A stretch of DNA of 64,000 nucleotides from Pseudomonas fontis (GTDB lineage Bacteria > Pseudomonadota > Gammaproteobacteria > Pseudomonadales > Pseudomonadaceae). The stretch lies in contig NZ_JAMDGY010000024.1 in NCBI RefSeq assembly GCF_028656955.1, positions 186,001-250,000 on the forward strand, in the 5' to 3' direction. Positions 17,171 through 31,811 of the stretch are shown here, piece after piece. The position numbers and the translations under genes are program-made. Position 1 is the first letter of the stretch, and each line of letters starts with the position of its first letter. The notes below the pieces were generated by a model, which saw nothing but the letters and a program-made list of their open reading frames with translations, was not told where the DNA came from and did not search any database.

Positions 17171-18040
17171 ATGCTTGGACGTATCGGCAAGGACGCCGGT
17201 TCACTGCTCGGAATAGAAATTCTCCCCGCTTCGGTCCGTTTGCTGCAACTGGCTCGCGGCCGGCCCCGTGCCTGGGCCGTCGAGGCGTTGCCGCCGGGGG
17301 CGCTGGTGGACGGCCAGGTCATCAACCATGAGGCCGTGGCCGCCGCCGTGCAGCGCGCGTTCAGCCGCAGCGGCGCGGTGCATCGACGGGCCGGTGTGGT
17401 GCTGCCGGCGTCGGCGGTGATCAACAAGACCGTACGCCTGCCTGCAGGGCTCAGCGCCCACGAAATCGACGAACGGCTGCGCCGCGAGGCCGAGCAGGTC
17501 ATCCCCTTTGCCCTGGAAGAAGCCGCGCTGGATTACCAGGTGATGGGGCCGTGTCGCGACGATGCCGGCGCGTTGGAGGTAGCCTTTTGCGCCTGCCATC
17601 AGGCGGCGGTCGACAACCTTGAGGCCGTGCTGGAACTGGCCGGCCTGACGGCGCGGGTGGTCGATCTGGACAGCCATGCCCTGCAGCGTGCATTGGCGCA
17701 TAGCCTGCACGGCTGGGCGGCGATGGTGCAGGTGGAAGCCGATGCACTGGTGTTTCACCTGCTGTCGCCCGGGCAGGTCGGCCAGCGCAGCGAGATACGC
17801 CTGGCAGCGGGCGGGGTGCAGGTCGAAAGGCTGGCCGAGCAGATCGACCGCTGGTTGTTGGCTGACCCGGCAGCGGTTGCCGAGCGCCTCTGGCTGTGCG
17901 GGGCCAAGGCCGGCGAGCCGGGGCTGGCTGAGCAGTTGCAGCGCAGGCTGGGGATCCCCACCCAGGTATTTGGCCAGCGTGAAGGCATCGCGCCGGAGCT
18001 GGCGGTTGCCTATGGCCTGGCGCTGCGAGGTGACGAGTGA
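17171..18040 (+). CDS. pilM: Type IV pilus assembly protein PilM, shortened
   Basis: A 289-residue actin-like cytoplasmic protein that normally binds the PilN N-terminus and supports pilus assembly. The N-terminus is recognisable (LLGIEILPASVRLLQLAR, then SAVINKTVRLPAGLS and RREAEQVIPFALEEAALDYQVMG in part), as is the end AVAYGLALRGDE. Compared with the PilM of P. aeruginosa (about 354 residues) it lacks roughly 65 residues. The expected second phosphate motif (a DIGA-type loop) is replaced by VQVEADALVFHLL, so ATP binding may be lost. It overlaps pilN by 4 bp and heads pilM-N-OP-Q, reading away from mrcA. Family assignment is firm; activity is uncertain. Confidence 0.9.
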   Translation: MLGRIGKDAGSLLGIEILPASVRLLQLARGRPRAWAVEALPPGALVDGQVINHEAVAAAVQRAFSRSGAVHRRAGVVLPASAVINKTVRLPAGLSAHEIDERLRREAEQVIPFALEEAALDYQVMGPCRDDAGALEVAFCACHQAAVDNLEAVLELAGLTARVVDLDSHALQRALAHSLHGWAAMVQVEADALVFHLLSPGQVGQRSEIRLAAGGVQVERLAEQIDRWLLADPAAVAERLWLCGAKAGEPGLAEQLQRRLGIPTQVFGQREGIAPELAVAYGLALRGDE

Positions 18041-18588
18041 TGCGACGGATCAATCTTTTGCCCTGGCGCGAATGGCAGCGCCAACGCGCATTGCGCCGCT
18101 TCAAGGCGGCGTTGCTGGTGTGTGCGCTGGCAGGCGCCGTGGTGGTGCTGAGCGGCGACCATCTGGTGCGAGCCGAACAGGCGCGCCAGCAGCTTGCCAG
18201 TGACGCCCTGCGCGAAGACATCAGCGCGCTGGACCAGCAGTTGGAACGGCTGGCACAACTGACGTCCCAGCGTGATGAGCTGGCTGGCCAAGTGAACGCT
18301 ATCGAGGCCTTGCGCGCGGACCGTCAGCCGCTGGCCGAATGGTTGGTGCAACTGGGGCGCTGGGTGCCCTATGGCGTGCGGCTGACCGGCGTGCAATTGC
18401 TCGGCGCGCAGTTGCAGGTGACAGGTGTGGCGCGCTCCGGCCTTGAGGTGGCGCAGTTGCTTGAAGGCCTGGCACGGCTGCCGGGGGTGGCCGCGCCGAC
18501 CCTGAAGGAGATAAAGGCCACGCCAGCGGGTGAGCAGTTCCAGCTCACCGCACTGGTGGCCTCGATGGCCGGGGAGGTGGGGCGATGA
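18037..18588 (+). CDS. pilN: Type IV pilus inner-membrane protein PilN
   Basis: A 183-residue bitopic inner-membrane protein. The cytoplasmic start MRRINLLPWREWQRQRAL carries the INLLPWR motif that docks into PilM. A transmembrane helix follows at about residues 23-42, then a coiled coil with heptads around EDISALDQQLERLAQL and a periplasmic ferredoxin-like domain (WVPYGVRLTGVQLLGAQLQVTG). PilN forms a heterodimer with PilO in the alignment complex linking motor and secretin. Stop and start codons overlap those of pilM and the pilO-pilP fusion by 4 bp each, which implies translational coupling. Length is close to the usual 190-200 residues. Confidence 0.92.
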   Translation: MMRRINLLPWREWQRQRALRRFKAALLVCALAGAVVVLSGDHLVRAEQARQQLASDALREDISALDQQLERLAQLTSQRDELAGQVNAIEALRADRQPLAEWLVQLGRWVPYGVRLTGVQLLGAQLQVTGVARSGLEVAQLLEGLARLPGVAAPTLKEIKATPAGEQFQLTALVASMAGEVGR

Positions 18589-19499
18589 GCGCGATGTTCA
18601 GTGTGAAAGTCCCCGGTTGGCAGGCGTTGAGCGCCGGGCAATGGCCGGTCAAGGCGCTGGCCCTGGGGTGTTGCCTGCTTGTGGTGATTGCCCTGGGGTA
18701 TGTCGGGCACCTGCGTGGCGTGCTGGCTACGTTCGATAAAGTGATGGAGCAGTGTAATCACCTGCACGCCGAACGTGAGGAAAAACGCACCCAGGCCGGG
18801 CTGGTCGTGGTTCGCGAACGAGAGCTTGAGGCGATGCAGGCGTCGTTGCGGTACAGCAGTGAGGCGCTGATCGACGAGGAGGGGTTGCCCGGCCTACTGC
18901 AGGATATTTCCCACGCCGGCCAAGGGCTGCTGTTCGAGCAATTGACCGTGCTGCAAGGACGCAGCCAGGCGTTCCCGGTGGAAGTGCCGCTGCGCGTGCA
19001 GGCGTTGGGGTCGTATGGCGCCTTGAGCAACTTTGTCGCCGCCATGAGCGATATGAGCACCTTGATGACCCTGCACGAACTGGAGCTGCTCGCGGCCGAC
19101 GACGTGCGCCCCGGCCAGCTGCGCATGAGCCTGCTGGCCAAGGCTTACCGATCCAGCGTGCCGCGCCCTGTGGCAAACCCCGCTGTGCCTGCGCCGGAAT
19201 CCTTGCGTGATCCCTTCGTACTACCCATGGAGGCGGCGGCCGGCCCGCTGTTGCAGCGTTACCCGCTGGACCAGTTGACCTGGGTCGGCAGCCTGGCCGA
19301 TCAGCGTGGGCATGTCGCCTTGCTGAACGTGGCGGGGCATGTGCACCCGGCCCGCGTGGGCGATGTGTTGGGCAAGGAAAACGCCCGCGTAGTGCGCATC
19401 GCTGAACAGCAAGTCGAGTTGCTTGAGCCACTGGCCCTGCAGGATGCAGGTGAGTGGGAGCGGGCGCGGTTCATCCGTGGGCCGCAGACCAGGCCTTGA
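18585..19499 (+). CDS. PilO-PilP fusion protein
   Basis: A 304-residue protein joining two alignment-complex components that are usually separate genes. Residues 1-190 resemble PilO: a short cytoplasmic start, one transmembrane helix at about 22-42 (VKALALGCCLLVVIALGYVG), a coiled coil and a ferredoxin-like periplasmic domain (ISHAGQGLLFEQLTVLQ, VRVQALGSYGALSNFVAAMS in part). Residues about 205-300 resemble the PilP homology domain: SLRDPFVLP, RYPLDQLTWVGSLADQ, VHPARVGDVLGKENARVVRI. A canonical PilP is a lipoprotein with its own lipobox; none is present here. The frame is uninterrupted. Both parts would be periplasmic, so the fusion is topologically sensible. It overlaps pilN by 4 bp; pilQ starts 29 bp later. 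Confidence 0.85.
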   Translation: MSAMFSVKVPGWQALSAGQWPVKALALGCCLLVVIALGYVGHLRGVLATFDKVMEQCNHLHAEREEKRTQAGLVVVRERELEAMQASLRYSSEALIDEEGLPGLLQDISHAGQGLLFEQLTVLQGRSQAFPVEVPLRVQALGSYGALSNFVAAMSDMSTLMTLHELELLAADDVRPGQLRMSLLAKAYRSSVPRPVANPAVPAPESLRDPFVLPMEAAAGPLLQRYPLDQLTWVGSLADQRGHVALLNVAGHVHPARVGDVLGKENARVVRIAEQQVELLEPLALQDAGEWERARFIRGPQTRP

Positions 19500-19528
19500 G
19501 CCTGGGCACATTAATAGGGAGAGCGACA

Positions 19529-20827
19529 ATGAACAGGATGTTCAGGTGTTTTGCAGTGTTGATGATGTGGGCGCTGTCACAAGGTGCAGGGGCAGTGCTT
19601 GATTCGGGGCGTTCGGGCGGCCAGACGCTGTCACTGAATTTTCAGGATGTCGAAGTACGCGCGGTGTTGCAGGTGCTGGCCGATTTTCACGGGATGAACC
19701 TGGTGGCCGGTGATTCGGTGCAGGGCAAGGTCACCTTGCGCTTGCACGAGGTGCCCTGGGAGCAGGCCCTGGACCTGGTGTTGCGCAGCAAGGGGCTGGG
19801 CCGGCACCTGGACGGCAACGTGCTGCTGGTCGCGCCGCTGGAGGAGTTGGCTGACTACGGGCGACACACCCGTGAAATGCCGGTAGTGCTGCCCAGCCTG
19901 GGGCCGTTGCAGCAGGTGCTGCTGCCGATCAACCACGCCAAGGCTGCGGATATCGCCGAGCTGTTCCAGGCCCTGGCCGAGGGTGACGATGAGGGGCGCG
20001 GCGGGCTGGCGGTCGATGAGCGTACCAACACGCTGGTTGCCAGCCAGACCCCCGAGCGCCTGGCTGCCTTGCGCCAACTGGTGAGCCAGCTGGATGTGCC
20101 GGTGCGCCAGGTGATGATCGAGGCGCGCATCGTCGAGGCCAATGTCGATTACGAAAAGCACTTGGGGGTGCGCTGGGGCGGCCTGCTGAAGCTGGGCGGC
20201 GGGGCGAGCCTGAAAGGGTTGGCAGGCGATGGGCAACCGTTCGTCGACCTGGGCGTGGAGCGGGCGAGCGCCGGTATTGGTGTCGGGTTGGTGCGCGACA
20301 GCGTGCTGCTCGACCTGGAACTCAGTGCCATGGAAAAAAGCGGCAACGGCGAGATCATCTCCCAGCCCAAGGTGGTCACCGCCGACAAGGAGACCGCGCG
20401 CATCCTCAAGGGCACCGAAGTGCCGTACCAGGAGTCCGGCGCCAACGGCACCACCTCGACCACCTTCCGCGAGGCGTCGCTGTCGCTGGAGGTGACCCCG
20501 CAGATCACCAGCGACAACCGGGTGATCATGGCCGTCAAGGTCACCAAGGATGAGCCCGACTACCTCAATGCCCTCAACAATGTGCCGCCGATCCGCAAGA
20601 ACGAGGTAACGTCCAAGGTCCAGGTGGCCGATGGCGAGACCATCGTGATTGGTGGCGTGTACTCGACGGTGCAAAGTAATGTGGTCGACAAGGTGCCATT
20701 TTTAGGCGATGTGCCGTATGTTGGGCGGCTGTTTCGGCGCGCTGTGGTTCAAGAGAAAAAATCCAAGCTGCTGGTCTTCCTGACTCCGCGTATCATGAGT
20801 GACCAGGCGATTGCTGTGAGTCGTTGA
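19529..20827 (+). CDS. pilQ: Type IV pilus secretin PilQ, short form
   Basis: A 432-residue outer-membrane secretin through which the pilus would emerge. It starts at the ATG at 19529 behind AGGGAGAG, with a signal peptide to about residue 21 ([22 protein letters not shown]). Then come an STN-like domain ([20 protein letters not shown]), one secretin N domain ([18 protein letters not shown]... RTNTLVAS) and the secretin core ([56 protein letters not shown]). The P. aeruginosa protein is about 710 residues with N-terminal peptidoglycan-binding AMIN domains; these are absent here. The aroK start follows 4 bp after the stop. Confidence 0.93.
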   Translation: MNRMFRCFAVLMMWALSQGAGAVLDSGRSGGQTLSLNFQDVEVRAVLQVLADFHGMNLVAGDSVQGKVTLRLHEVPWEQALDLVLRSKGLGRHLDGNVLLVAPLEELADYGRHTREMPVVLPSLGPLQQVLLPINHAKAADIAELFQALAEGDDEGRGGLAVDERTNTLVASQTPERLAALRQLVSQLDVPVRQVMIEARIVEANVDYEKHLGVRWGGLLKLGGGASLKGLAGDGQPFVDLGVERASAGIGVGLVRDSVLLDLELSAMEKSGNGEIISQPKVVTADKETARILKGTEVPYQESGANGTTSTTFREASLSLEVTPQITSDNRVIMAVKVTKDEPDYLNALNNVPPIRKNEVTSKVQVADGETIVIGGVYSTVQSNVVDKVPFLGDVPYVGRLFRRAVVQEKKSKLLVFLTPRIMSDQAIAVSR

Positions 20828-20831
20828 TTCT

Positions 20832-21350
20832 GTGCGAAATTTGATACTTGTAGGGCCGATGGGTGCCGGTAAGAGCACCATCGGCCGCTTGCTGGCCAAA
20901 GAGCTGCGCCTGCCATTCAAGGATTCCGACAAGGAAATTGAATTGCGCACGGGCGCCAATATTCCGTGGATTTTCGACAAGGAAGGCGAGCCCGGTTTCC
21001 GTGATCGCGAGCAGGCCATGATTGCCGAGCTCTGCGCCGCCGATGGCGTCGTTCTGGCCACCGGTGGTGGCGCCGTCATGCGCGAAGCCAACCGCCGGGC
21101 GCTGCACGCCGGCGGACGGGTCATCTACCTGCACGCCTCGGTCGAACAACAGGTCGGGCGTACCGCCCGCGACCGCAATCGTCCGCTGCTGCGCACCGCC
21201 AACCCGGAGGCCACCCTGCGTGCCCTGCTGGAGCTGCGCGACCCGCTTTACCGCGAGATCGCCGACCTGGTGGTGGAAACCGACGAACGGCCACCCCGCA
21301 TGGTGGTGCTGGATATTCTGGAGCGCTTGCAGCAGTTGCCGCCCCGCTGA
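20832..21350 (+). CDS. aroK: Shikimate kinase
   Basis: A 172-residue nucleoside-monophosphate-kinase-fold enzyme that phosphorylates shikimate at O3 in aromatic amino-acid synthesis. Walker A is at about residues 9-16 (GPMGAGKST), the shikimate-contacting DSD element is DSDKEIE near 33, and the second substrate loop is LATGGGAVM near 77. The adenine-loop arginines are in [12 protein letters not shown]. The start is a GTG at 20832, four bases behind the pilQ stop, so it may be expressed from the pil transcript. The aroK-aroB-damX order is conserved in Gammaproteobacteria. Confidence 0.97.
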   Translation: MRNLILVGPMGAGKSTIGRLLAKELRLPFKDSDKEIELRTGANIPWIFDKEGEPGFRDREQAMIAELCAADGVVLATGGGAVMREANRRALHAGGRVIYLHASVEQQVGRTARDRNRPLLRTANPEATLRALLELRDPLYREIADLVVETDERPPRMVVLDILERLQQLPPR

Positions 21351-21450
21351 CGCATGACTATCCTCGGCGACCAGTCATGCCGTGACAGGGCACATCGTTA
21401 CCACGCAGGTCGAGCCTTCGACCCTGCGCCTTTGTTCTTTGTGGGGAAAC

Positions 21451-22548
21451 ATGCAGACACTTAAGGTCGAACTGGGCGAACGTAGCTACCCGATCTACAT
21501 CGGTGAAGGCTTGCTGGATCAGCCCGAACTGTTGGCGCCGCATATTGCCGGTCGCCAGGTTGCCATCGTTTCCAACGAGACCGTCGCGCCCCTGTATATG
21601 GAACGCCTGAGCAAGACCCTGGGTGCCTACAAGGTGCTGCCAGTGGTGTTGCCGGACGGCGAGGCATACAAGAACTGGGAAACCCTGCAGCTTGTTTTCG
21701 ATGCCCTGCTGACCGCGCGGCACGACCGTCGTACCACCGTGGTAGCCCTGGGTGGCGGGGTGATCGGCGACATGGCCGGCTTTGCCGCCGCGTGCTACCA
21801 GCGAGGCGTGGACTTCATCCAGGTGCCGACCACGCTGCTGTCCCAGGTCGACTCCTCGGTGGGCGGCAAGACCGGCATCAACCACCCGCTGGGCAAGAAC
21901 ATGGTCGGCGCCTTCTATCAGCCCAATGCGGTGCTGATCGACACGGCAAGCCTCAAGACCCTGCCGCCGCGCGAACTGTCGGCGGGCCTGGCCGAAGTGA
22001 TCAAGTACGGCCTGATCTGTGACAAACCTTTCCTGACCTGGCTCGAAGCCAACGTCGATGCCCTGCGCAACCTGGACCAGGTTGCCCTCACCGAAGCCAT
22101 CCAGCGTTCCTGCCAGGCCAAGGCTGCGGTGGTCGGCGCCGATGAACGCGAGACCGGCGTGCGCGCCACGCTGAACCTGGGGCACACCTTCGGCCACGCG
22201 ATCGAGACCCACATGGGCTATGGTGTGTGGCTACACGGTGAAGCCGTGGCGGCGGGCACGGTGATGGCGCTGGAAATGTCCATGCGCCTGGGCTGGATCA
22301 GCCAGGACGAGCGGGACCGTGGCATTCGCCTGTTCCAGCGCGCTGGCTTGCCGGTAGTGCCGCCACAGGAAATGACCGCGTCGCAGTTCATGCAACACAT
22401 GTCGGTCGACAAGAAAGTGCTCGATGGTCGTCTGCGTCTGGTCCTGCTGCGCCACATGGGCGAAGCGGTGGTCACCGACGACTATCCGCAAGAGATTCTT
22501 CAGGCCACGCTGGCCGCGGATTACCGCGCGATCGTGGCCCCGCTTTGA
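21451..22548 (+). CDS. aroB: 3-Dehydroquinate synthase
   Basis: A 365-residue NAD- and metal-dependent cyclase making 3-dehydroquinate from DAHP, step two of the shikimate pathway. I start it at the ATG at 21451 ([18 protein letters not shown]) after GTGGGGAAAC; the frame is open farther upstream but without family similarity. The NAD loop is [17 protein letters not shown], the substrate segment is [17 protein letters not shown], and the metal ligands are Glu in LAEVIKYG and the His residues of [12 protein letters not shown] and WLHGEAVA. The gene follows aroK after 100 bp and precedes the DamX-like gene by 15 bp. Confidence 0.97.
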   Translation: MQTLKVELGERSYPIYIGEGLLDQPELLAPHIAGRQVAIVSNETVAPLYMERLSKTLGAYKVLPVVLPDGEAYKNWETLQLVFDALLTARHDRRTTVVALGGGVIGDMAGFAAACYQRGVDFIQVPTTLLSQVDSSVGGKTGINHPLGKNMVGAFYQPNAVLIDTASLKTLPPRELSAGLAEVIKYGLICDKPFLTWLEANVDALRNLDQVALTEAIQRSCQAKAAVVGADERETGVRATLNLGHTFGHAIETHMGYGVWLHGEAVAAGTVMALEMSMRLGWISQDERDRGIRLFQRAGLPVVPPQEMTASQFMQHMSVDKKVLDGRLRLVLLRHMGEAVVTDDYPQEILQATLAADYRAIVAPL

Positions 22549-22563
22549 GGTTGATGAGAGTTC

Positions 22564-24174
22564 ATGACTAGTTTGCATGCCGACGAGGCCTTTCTCGGCC
22601 ATTACCAGTTGAGCCACGACCCCTTTGCCGCGCGGGTGCCGGGCTTCAAGTTCTTCCCCGCCCAACGCAAGCCGGTACTCGGCCAGCTGCACCACCTCGC
22701 CCGCTACAGCCAGCTGCTGCTGGTGGTCACCGGGCCGCAGGGCAGCGGCAAGACCTTGCTGCGCCAGGCCCTGGTGGCCAGCACCAACAAGCAGTCGGTG
22801 CAAAGCGTGGTGGTCTCGGCACGTGGTGCCAGTGATGCTGCTGCCGTGCTGGGCCAGGTGGCCCAGTCGTTGAATGTCGCCACGGCCGAAGTGCCGGAAA
22901 TCCTCGCCCAGGTAGTGCAACTGGCCCTGACCGGCCAGGAAGTCTATTTGCTGGTCGACGATGCGGAACAACTTGGCGAGTCGGCACTCCAAGCCTTGCT
23001 GGAACTGGCGACGGGCACCCCGGAAGGGCGTCCGCACGTGTTCCTGTTCGGTGAGCCATCGCTGATTGCCGGTCTTGAGGTATTCGAGACTGAGCAGGAA
23101 CGCTTCCATGTCATCGAGCTGCAGCCTTATAGCGAAGACGAAACCCGGGAATACCTGGAGCAACGTCTGGAAGGTGCAGGTCGCGGCATCGAGGTGTTCA
23201 CCAGCGAGCAGATCACCGATATCCACGAAAACTCGGACGGCTGGCCGGGGGCTATCAACCAGGTCGCCCGAGACACCATGATCGAAGCCATGATCGCCAG
23301 CCGTACCACGGTTAAGCGACCATCAATGGGGTTCAATATGCCTAAGAAACACGTGCTGGCGCTGTCTGCTGTGGTGGTTGTCGCCGTCGCCGCCGCCGTC
23401 CTGATGCCCAAGAAGGGCGATCAGGCGCCCGCCACCGCGCCGGCCGAGCAGGCCCAACTGCCTCTGGGGCAGGGCAAGCCGGGTGCTGCACAATCCAACA
23501 ACGGTGGCCCGGCCATCGAGTTCGCCGGCTCTTCCCAGCCGATGCCGCTGCCGCTGGTCGGTCAGTCCCAACCGGTCATGCGCGGCCCGCTGGCTGAAGC
23601 CGCCGGCATGGGCGACGGTGAAGAATCTGCACCGGCCGCCAACACCGCCCTGCAGCCGCCAACGGTCACCACCATCGCACCGCCAGCCGGTGTCGAGGCT
23701 GGCCCGGCGCCGACTCCAGCGCAGCCAGTTGCACCTGTGCATCAACCTGTTGCAACCGCGCCCGTGAAGCCGGTTGCACCTGTTGCCAAGCCTGCGCCGA
23801 CCCAGGTCGCAACGGCCAAGCCGGCCCCGAAACCGGCCGAAAAACCTGCCGAAAAAGTCGCGGCCAAGCCAGCTGCGGGCGCAACAGGTGGTGGTTGGTA
23901 CTCCGGTCAGGCACCGGGCAACTACGTGGTGCAGATCCTCGGCACCAGCTCCGAAGCCACCGCCCAGGCCTACGTAAAGGCCCAGGGTGGCGACTATCGC
24001 TACTTCAAGAAAGTCCTGCAGGGCAAGCCGCTGTACGTGATCACCTACGGCAGCTTCTCCAGCCGCGATGCAGCCCTCGCTGCAATCAAGGCCTTGCCAG
24101 CCAAGGTCCAGGCTGGTAAACCTTGGCCACGTACCGTTGCCAGCGTCCAACAAGATCTGGCCACGACCCGCTGA
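22564..24174 (+). CDS. DamX-like AAA ATPase with C-terminal SPOR domain
   Basis: A 536-residue bitopic division-associated protein. The cytoplasmic part (about residues 1-255) is an ExeA-like AAA domain with Walker A GPQGSGKTLL near 58 and a Walker B region around VYLLVDDAEQLG. One transmembrane helix follows at about 261-279 (HVLALSAVVVVAVAAAVLM), then a long Ala/Pro/Lys-rich periplasmic linker, and a SPOR domain at about 450-530 (NYVVQILGTSSEATAQAYVK and PLYVITYGSFSSRDAALAAI). E. coli DamX has the same order and the same place behind aroB. It is likely a septal glycan-binding modulator of division. A terminator follows at 24230. Confidence 0.92.
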   Translation: MTSLHADEAFLGHYQLSHDPFAARVPGFKFFPAQRKPVLGQLHHLARYSQLLLVVTGPQGSGKTLLRQALVASTNKQSVQSVVVSARGASDAAAVLGQVAQSLNVATAEVPEILAQVVQLALTGQEVYLLVDDAEQLGESALQALLELATGTPEGRPHVFLFGEPSLIAGLEVFETEQERFHVIELQPYSEDETREYLEQRLEGAGRGIEVFTSEQITDIHENSDGWPGAINQVARDTMIEAMIASRTTVKRPSMGFNMPKKHVLALSAVVVVAVAAAVLMPKKGDQAPATAPAEQAQLPLGQGKPGAAQSNNGGPAIEFAGSSQPMPLPLVGQSQPVMRGPLAEAAGMGDGEESAPAANTALQPPTVTTIAPPAGVEAGPAPTPAQPVAPVHQPVATAPVKPVAPVAKPAPTQVATAKPAPKPAEKPAEKVAAKPAAGATGGGWYSGQAPGNYVVQILGTSSEATAQAYVKAQGGDYRYFKKVLQGKPLYVITYGSFSSRDAALAAIKALPAKVQAGKPWPRTVASVQQDLATTR

Positions 24175-24229
24175 AATAGCCTGGTGGCACTACCCCCGCC
24201 ACCTGCTGAGCGACTCCTGACTCCCGGTC

Positions 24230-24262
24230 AAGCCTGCTGCGTCTTAACGCGGCAGGCTTTTC
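24230..24262 (+). terminator. Intrinsic terminator after the DamX-like gene
   Basis: AAGCCTGC (24230-24237) pairs with GCAGGCTT (24252-24259), with an inner GCGT/ACGC stem, followed by TTTTCTG. It separates the aro-damX unit from gltBD. Confidence 0.85.
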
Positions 24263-24324
24263 TGTCCCAGACTGCCGGCCACAAGCCACCTTGCAGTTCA
24301 GGCTGAAACGCTTCAGACTCAAGC

Positions 24325-24374
24325 CATGTCGCTATCACGACACTTGGTTTAAAAACATTCAAAAAAGCGACATG
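24325..24374. promoter_or_regulatory. Separated inverted repeat in the gltB upstream region
   Basis: CATGTCGCT (24325-24333) and its exact reverse complement AGCGACATG (24366-24374) enclose an AT-rich tract. A small ACTGA-TTCG-TCAGT hairpin follows at 24382-24395. These lie in the 365-bp stretch between the damX-like gene and gltB, which otherwise holds the damX terminator and presumably the gltB promoter; I could not place the -35 and -10 hexamers with confidence. Confidence 0.4.
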
Positions 24375-24539
24375 AATTGTCACTGATTCGTCAGTAAATT
24401 TGTGAGCGCAACTGTCGCTGTGCAACAATGGCTTCACTTTTGCCCCCGCAAAGCTGGCATACGTTCGGCGTGGATGGTAAGTGGTTGTACTAAAAAGAGA
24501 TTTGCCTTGGTGAGAGGCGAACCTGGTGAGAAAGTGTCT

Positions 24540-28985
<4,446 letters not shown>

Positions 28986-28996
28986 TATGCGCCTGA

Positions 28997-30436
<1,440 letters not shown>

Positions 30437-30445
30437 CCCGGCCAG

Positions 30446-30520
30446 ATCGCCGGCAACGCCGGCTCCCACGGGGTTCCAGGTGATACGGGGAGCACTGTGG
30501 GGGCCAGCCTTGCCGGCGAT
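30446..30520. repeat. Bipartite REP-like inverted repeat, family A (diverged)
   Basis: ATCGCCGGCAACGCCGGCTC and an inverted, slightly diverged copy (GGGGGCCAGCCTTGCCGGCGAT) just after gltD. Substitutions in both arms make this the most degenerate of the five family A pairs. Confidence 0.85.
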
Positions 30521-30560
30521 GCTTTTGCAAAATCTATTGACCTACCGCATACCGATAGAC

Positions 30561-30588
30561 AAAAGGCACGGCTCTTACCGTGCCTTTT
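30561..30588 (+). terminator. Intrinsic terminator between gltD and hemE
   Basis: AAAAGGCACGG, a CTCTTA loop and CCGTGCCTTTT form a perfect 11-bp stem ending in a T run, 125 bp after gltD and 48 bp before hemE. Confidence 0.85.
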
Positions 30589-30635
30589 CTGTTGGTGTCT
30601 GAGAAAATGCCCGCACTTTTTTTCCGGATGCCGAC

Positions 30636-31700
30636 ATGACTGCCCTGAAGAACGATCGTTTCCTGCGTGCACTGCTCAAGCAACCCGTAGACGTCACGCC
30701 TGTCTGGATGATGCGCCAAGCCGGCCGCTACTTGCCGGAATACCGCGCCAGCCGTGCCAATGCCGGTGACTTCATGAGCCTGTGCATGAACCCGCAGTTC
30801 GCCTGCGAAGTGACCATGCAGCCGCTGGACCGCTACCCGCTGGACGCCGCGATCCTCTTCTCGGACATCCTCACCATTCCCGATGCCATGGGCCAAGGCC
30901 TGTACTTCGAGACCGGCGAAGGCCCGCGCTTCAAGAAAGTCATCAGCACCCTGGCCGACATCGAGGCCCTGCCGATCCCGGACCCGCAAAAGGACCTGGG
31001 CTACGTCATGGACGCAGTCAGCACCATCCGCCGCGAGCTGAACGGTCGCGTACCGTTGATCGGCTTTGCCGGCAGCCCATGGACCCTGGCCACCTACATG
31101 GTCGAAGGCGGCTCGTCGAAAGACTTCCGCAAGACCAAGGCCATGCTCTACGACAACCCGCAGGCCATGCACCTGCTGCTGGACAAGCTGGCCCAGTCGG
31201 TCACCAGCTACCTCAACGGGCAGATCCTTGCCGGTGCGCAAGCGGTGCAGATCTTCGACACCTGGGGCGGCAACCTGTCGGCGGCGGCATACCAGGAGTT
31301 CTCCCTGGCCTACATGCGCAAGATCGTCAGCGGCCTGATCCGCGAGCACGAAGGGCGCAAGGTGCCGGTGATCCTCTTCACCAAGAACGGCGGCCTGTGG
31401 CTGGAAAGCATTGCCGAGGCCGGCGCGGATGCGCTGGGCCTGGACTGGACCTGCGACCTTGGCGAAGCGCGTCAGCGCGTTGGCAACCAGGTTGCCCTGC
31501 AAGGCAACATGGACCCGACCGTGCTCTACGCCAAGCCTGAAGCCATCCGCAGCGAAGTGGCGCGCATCCTCGCCAGCTACGGCAAGGGTTCGGGGCATGT
31601 GTTCAACCTGGGCCATGGCATCACCCCGGAAGTCGACCCGGAGCATGCCGGCGTGTTCATCAACGCCGTGCACGAGTTCTCGGCGCAGTACCACCAGTAA
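30636..31700 (+). CDS. hemE: Uroporphyrinogen decarboxylase
   Basis: A 354-residue TIM-barrel enzyme that decarboxylates four acetate side chains of uroporphyrinogen III to give coproporphyrinogen III in haem synthesis. The family N-terminal signature [16 protein letters not shown] is at about residues 22-37, with conserved Asp in [14 protein letters not shown], the second signature [17 protein letters not shown] near 146, and [14 protein letters not shown] near the end. It starts at the ATG at 30636. It appears to be a single-gene unit, with a terminator on each side, so its promoter must lie in the short gap or be read through the upstream terminator. Confidence 0.97.
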   Translation: MTALKNDRFLRALLKQPVDVTPVWMMRQAGRYLPEYRASRANAGDFMSLCMNPQFACEVTMQPLDRYPLDAAILFSDILTIPDAMGQGLYFETGEGPRFKKVISTLADIEALPIPDPQKDLGYVMDAVSTIRRELNGRVPLIGFAGSPWTLATYMVEGGSSKDFRKTKAMLYDNPQAMHLLLDKLAQSVTSYLNGQILAGAQAVQIFDTWGGNLSAAAYQEFSLAYMRKIVSGLIREHEGRKVPVILFTKNGGLWLESIAEAGADALGLDWTCDLGEARQRVGNQVALQGNMDPTVLYAKPEAIRSEVARILASYGKGSGHVFNLGHGITPEVDPEHAGVFINAVHEFSAQYHQ

Positions 31701-31710
31701 CACCTCAAGA

Positions 31711-31737
31711 AGCCCGGCAGATGCCGGGCTTTTTTGT
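31711..31737 (+). terminator. Intrinsic terminator after hemE
   Basis: AAGCCCGGCA, a GA loop and TGCCGGGCTT followed by a T run, 10 bp after the hemE stop. Confidence 0.92.
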
Positions 31738-31747
31738 GGGCGTGCGG

Positions 31748-31780
31748 ATTAAGCTTGAATTCAGTTGGGGTGGGTAATCT
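31748..31780 (+). promoter_or_regulatory. Candidate PmrA-type box and -10 for the ygiW-like gene
   Basis: ATTAAG (31748-31753), five bases, then ATTCAG (31759-31764) resembles the PmrA direct repeat (HTTAAD-N5-HTTAAD) with one mismatch. TAATCT at 31775-31780 is a plausible -10 hexamer 10 bp downstream, so the box would cover the -35 position. The predicted leader is about 25 nt. Regulation is inferred. Confidence 0.4.
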
Positions 31781-31811
31781 GGCTTCATCAAAACCTACCT
31801 GGATGACTGCC

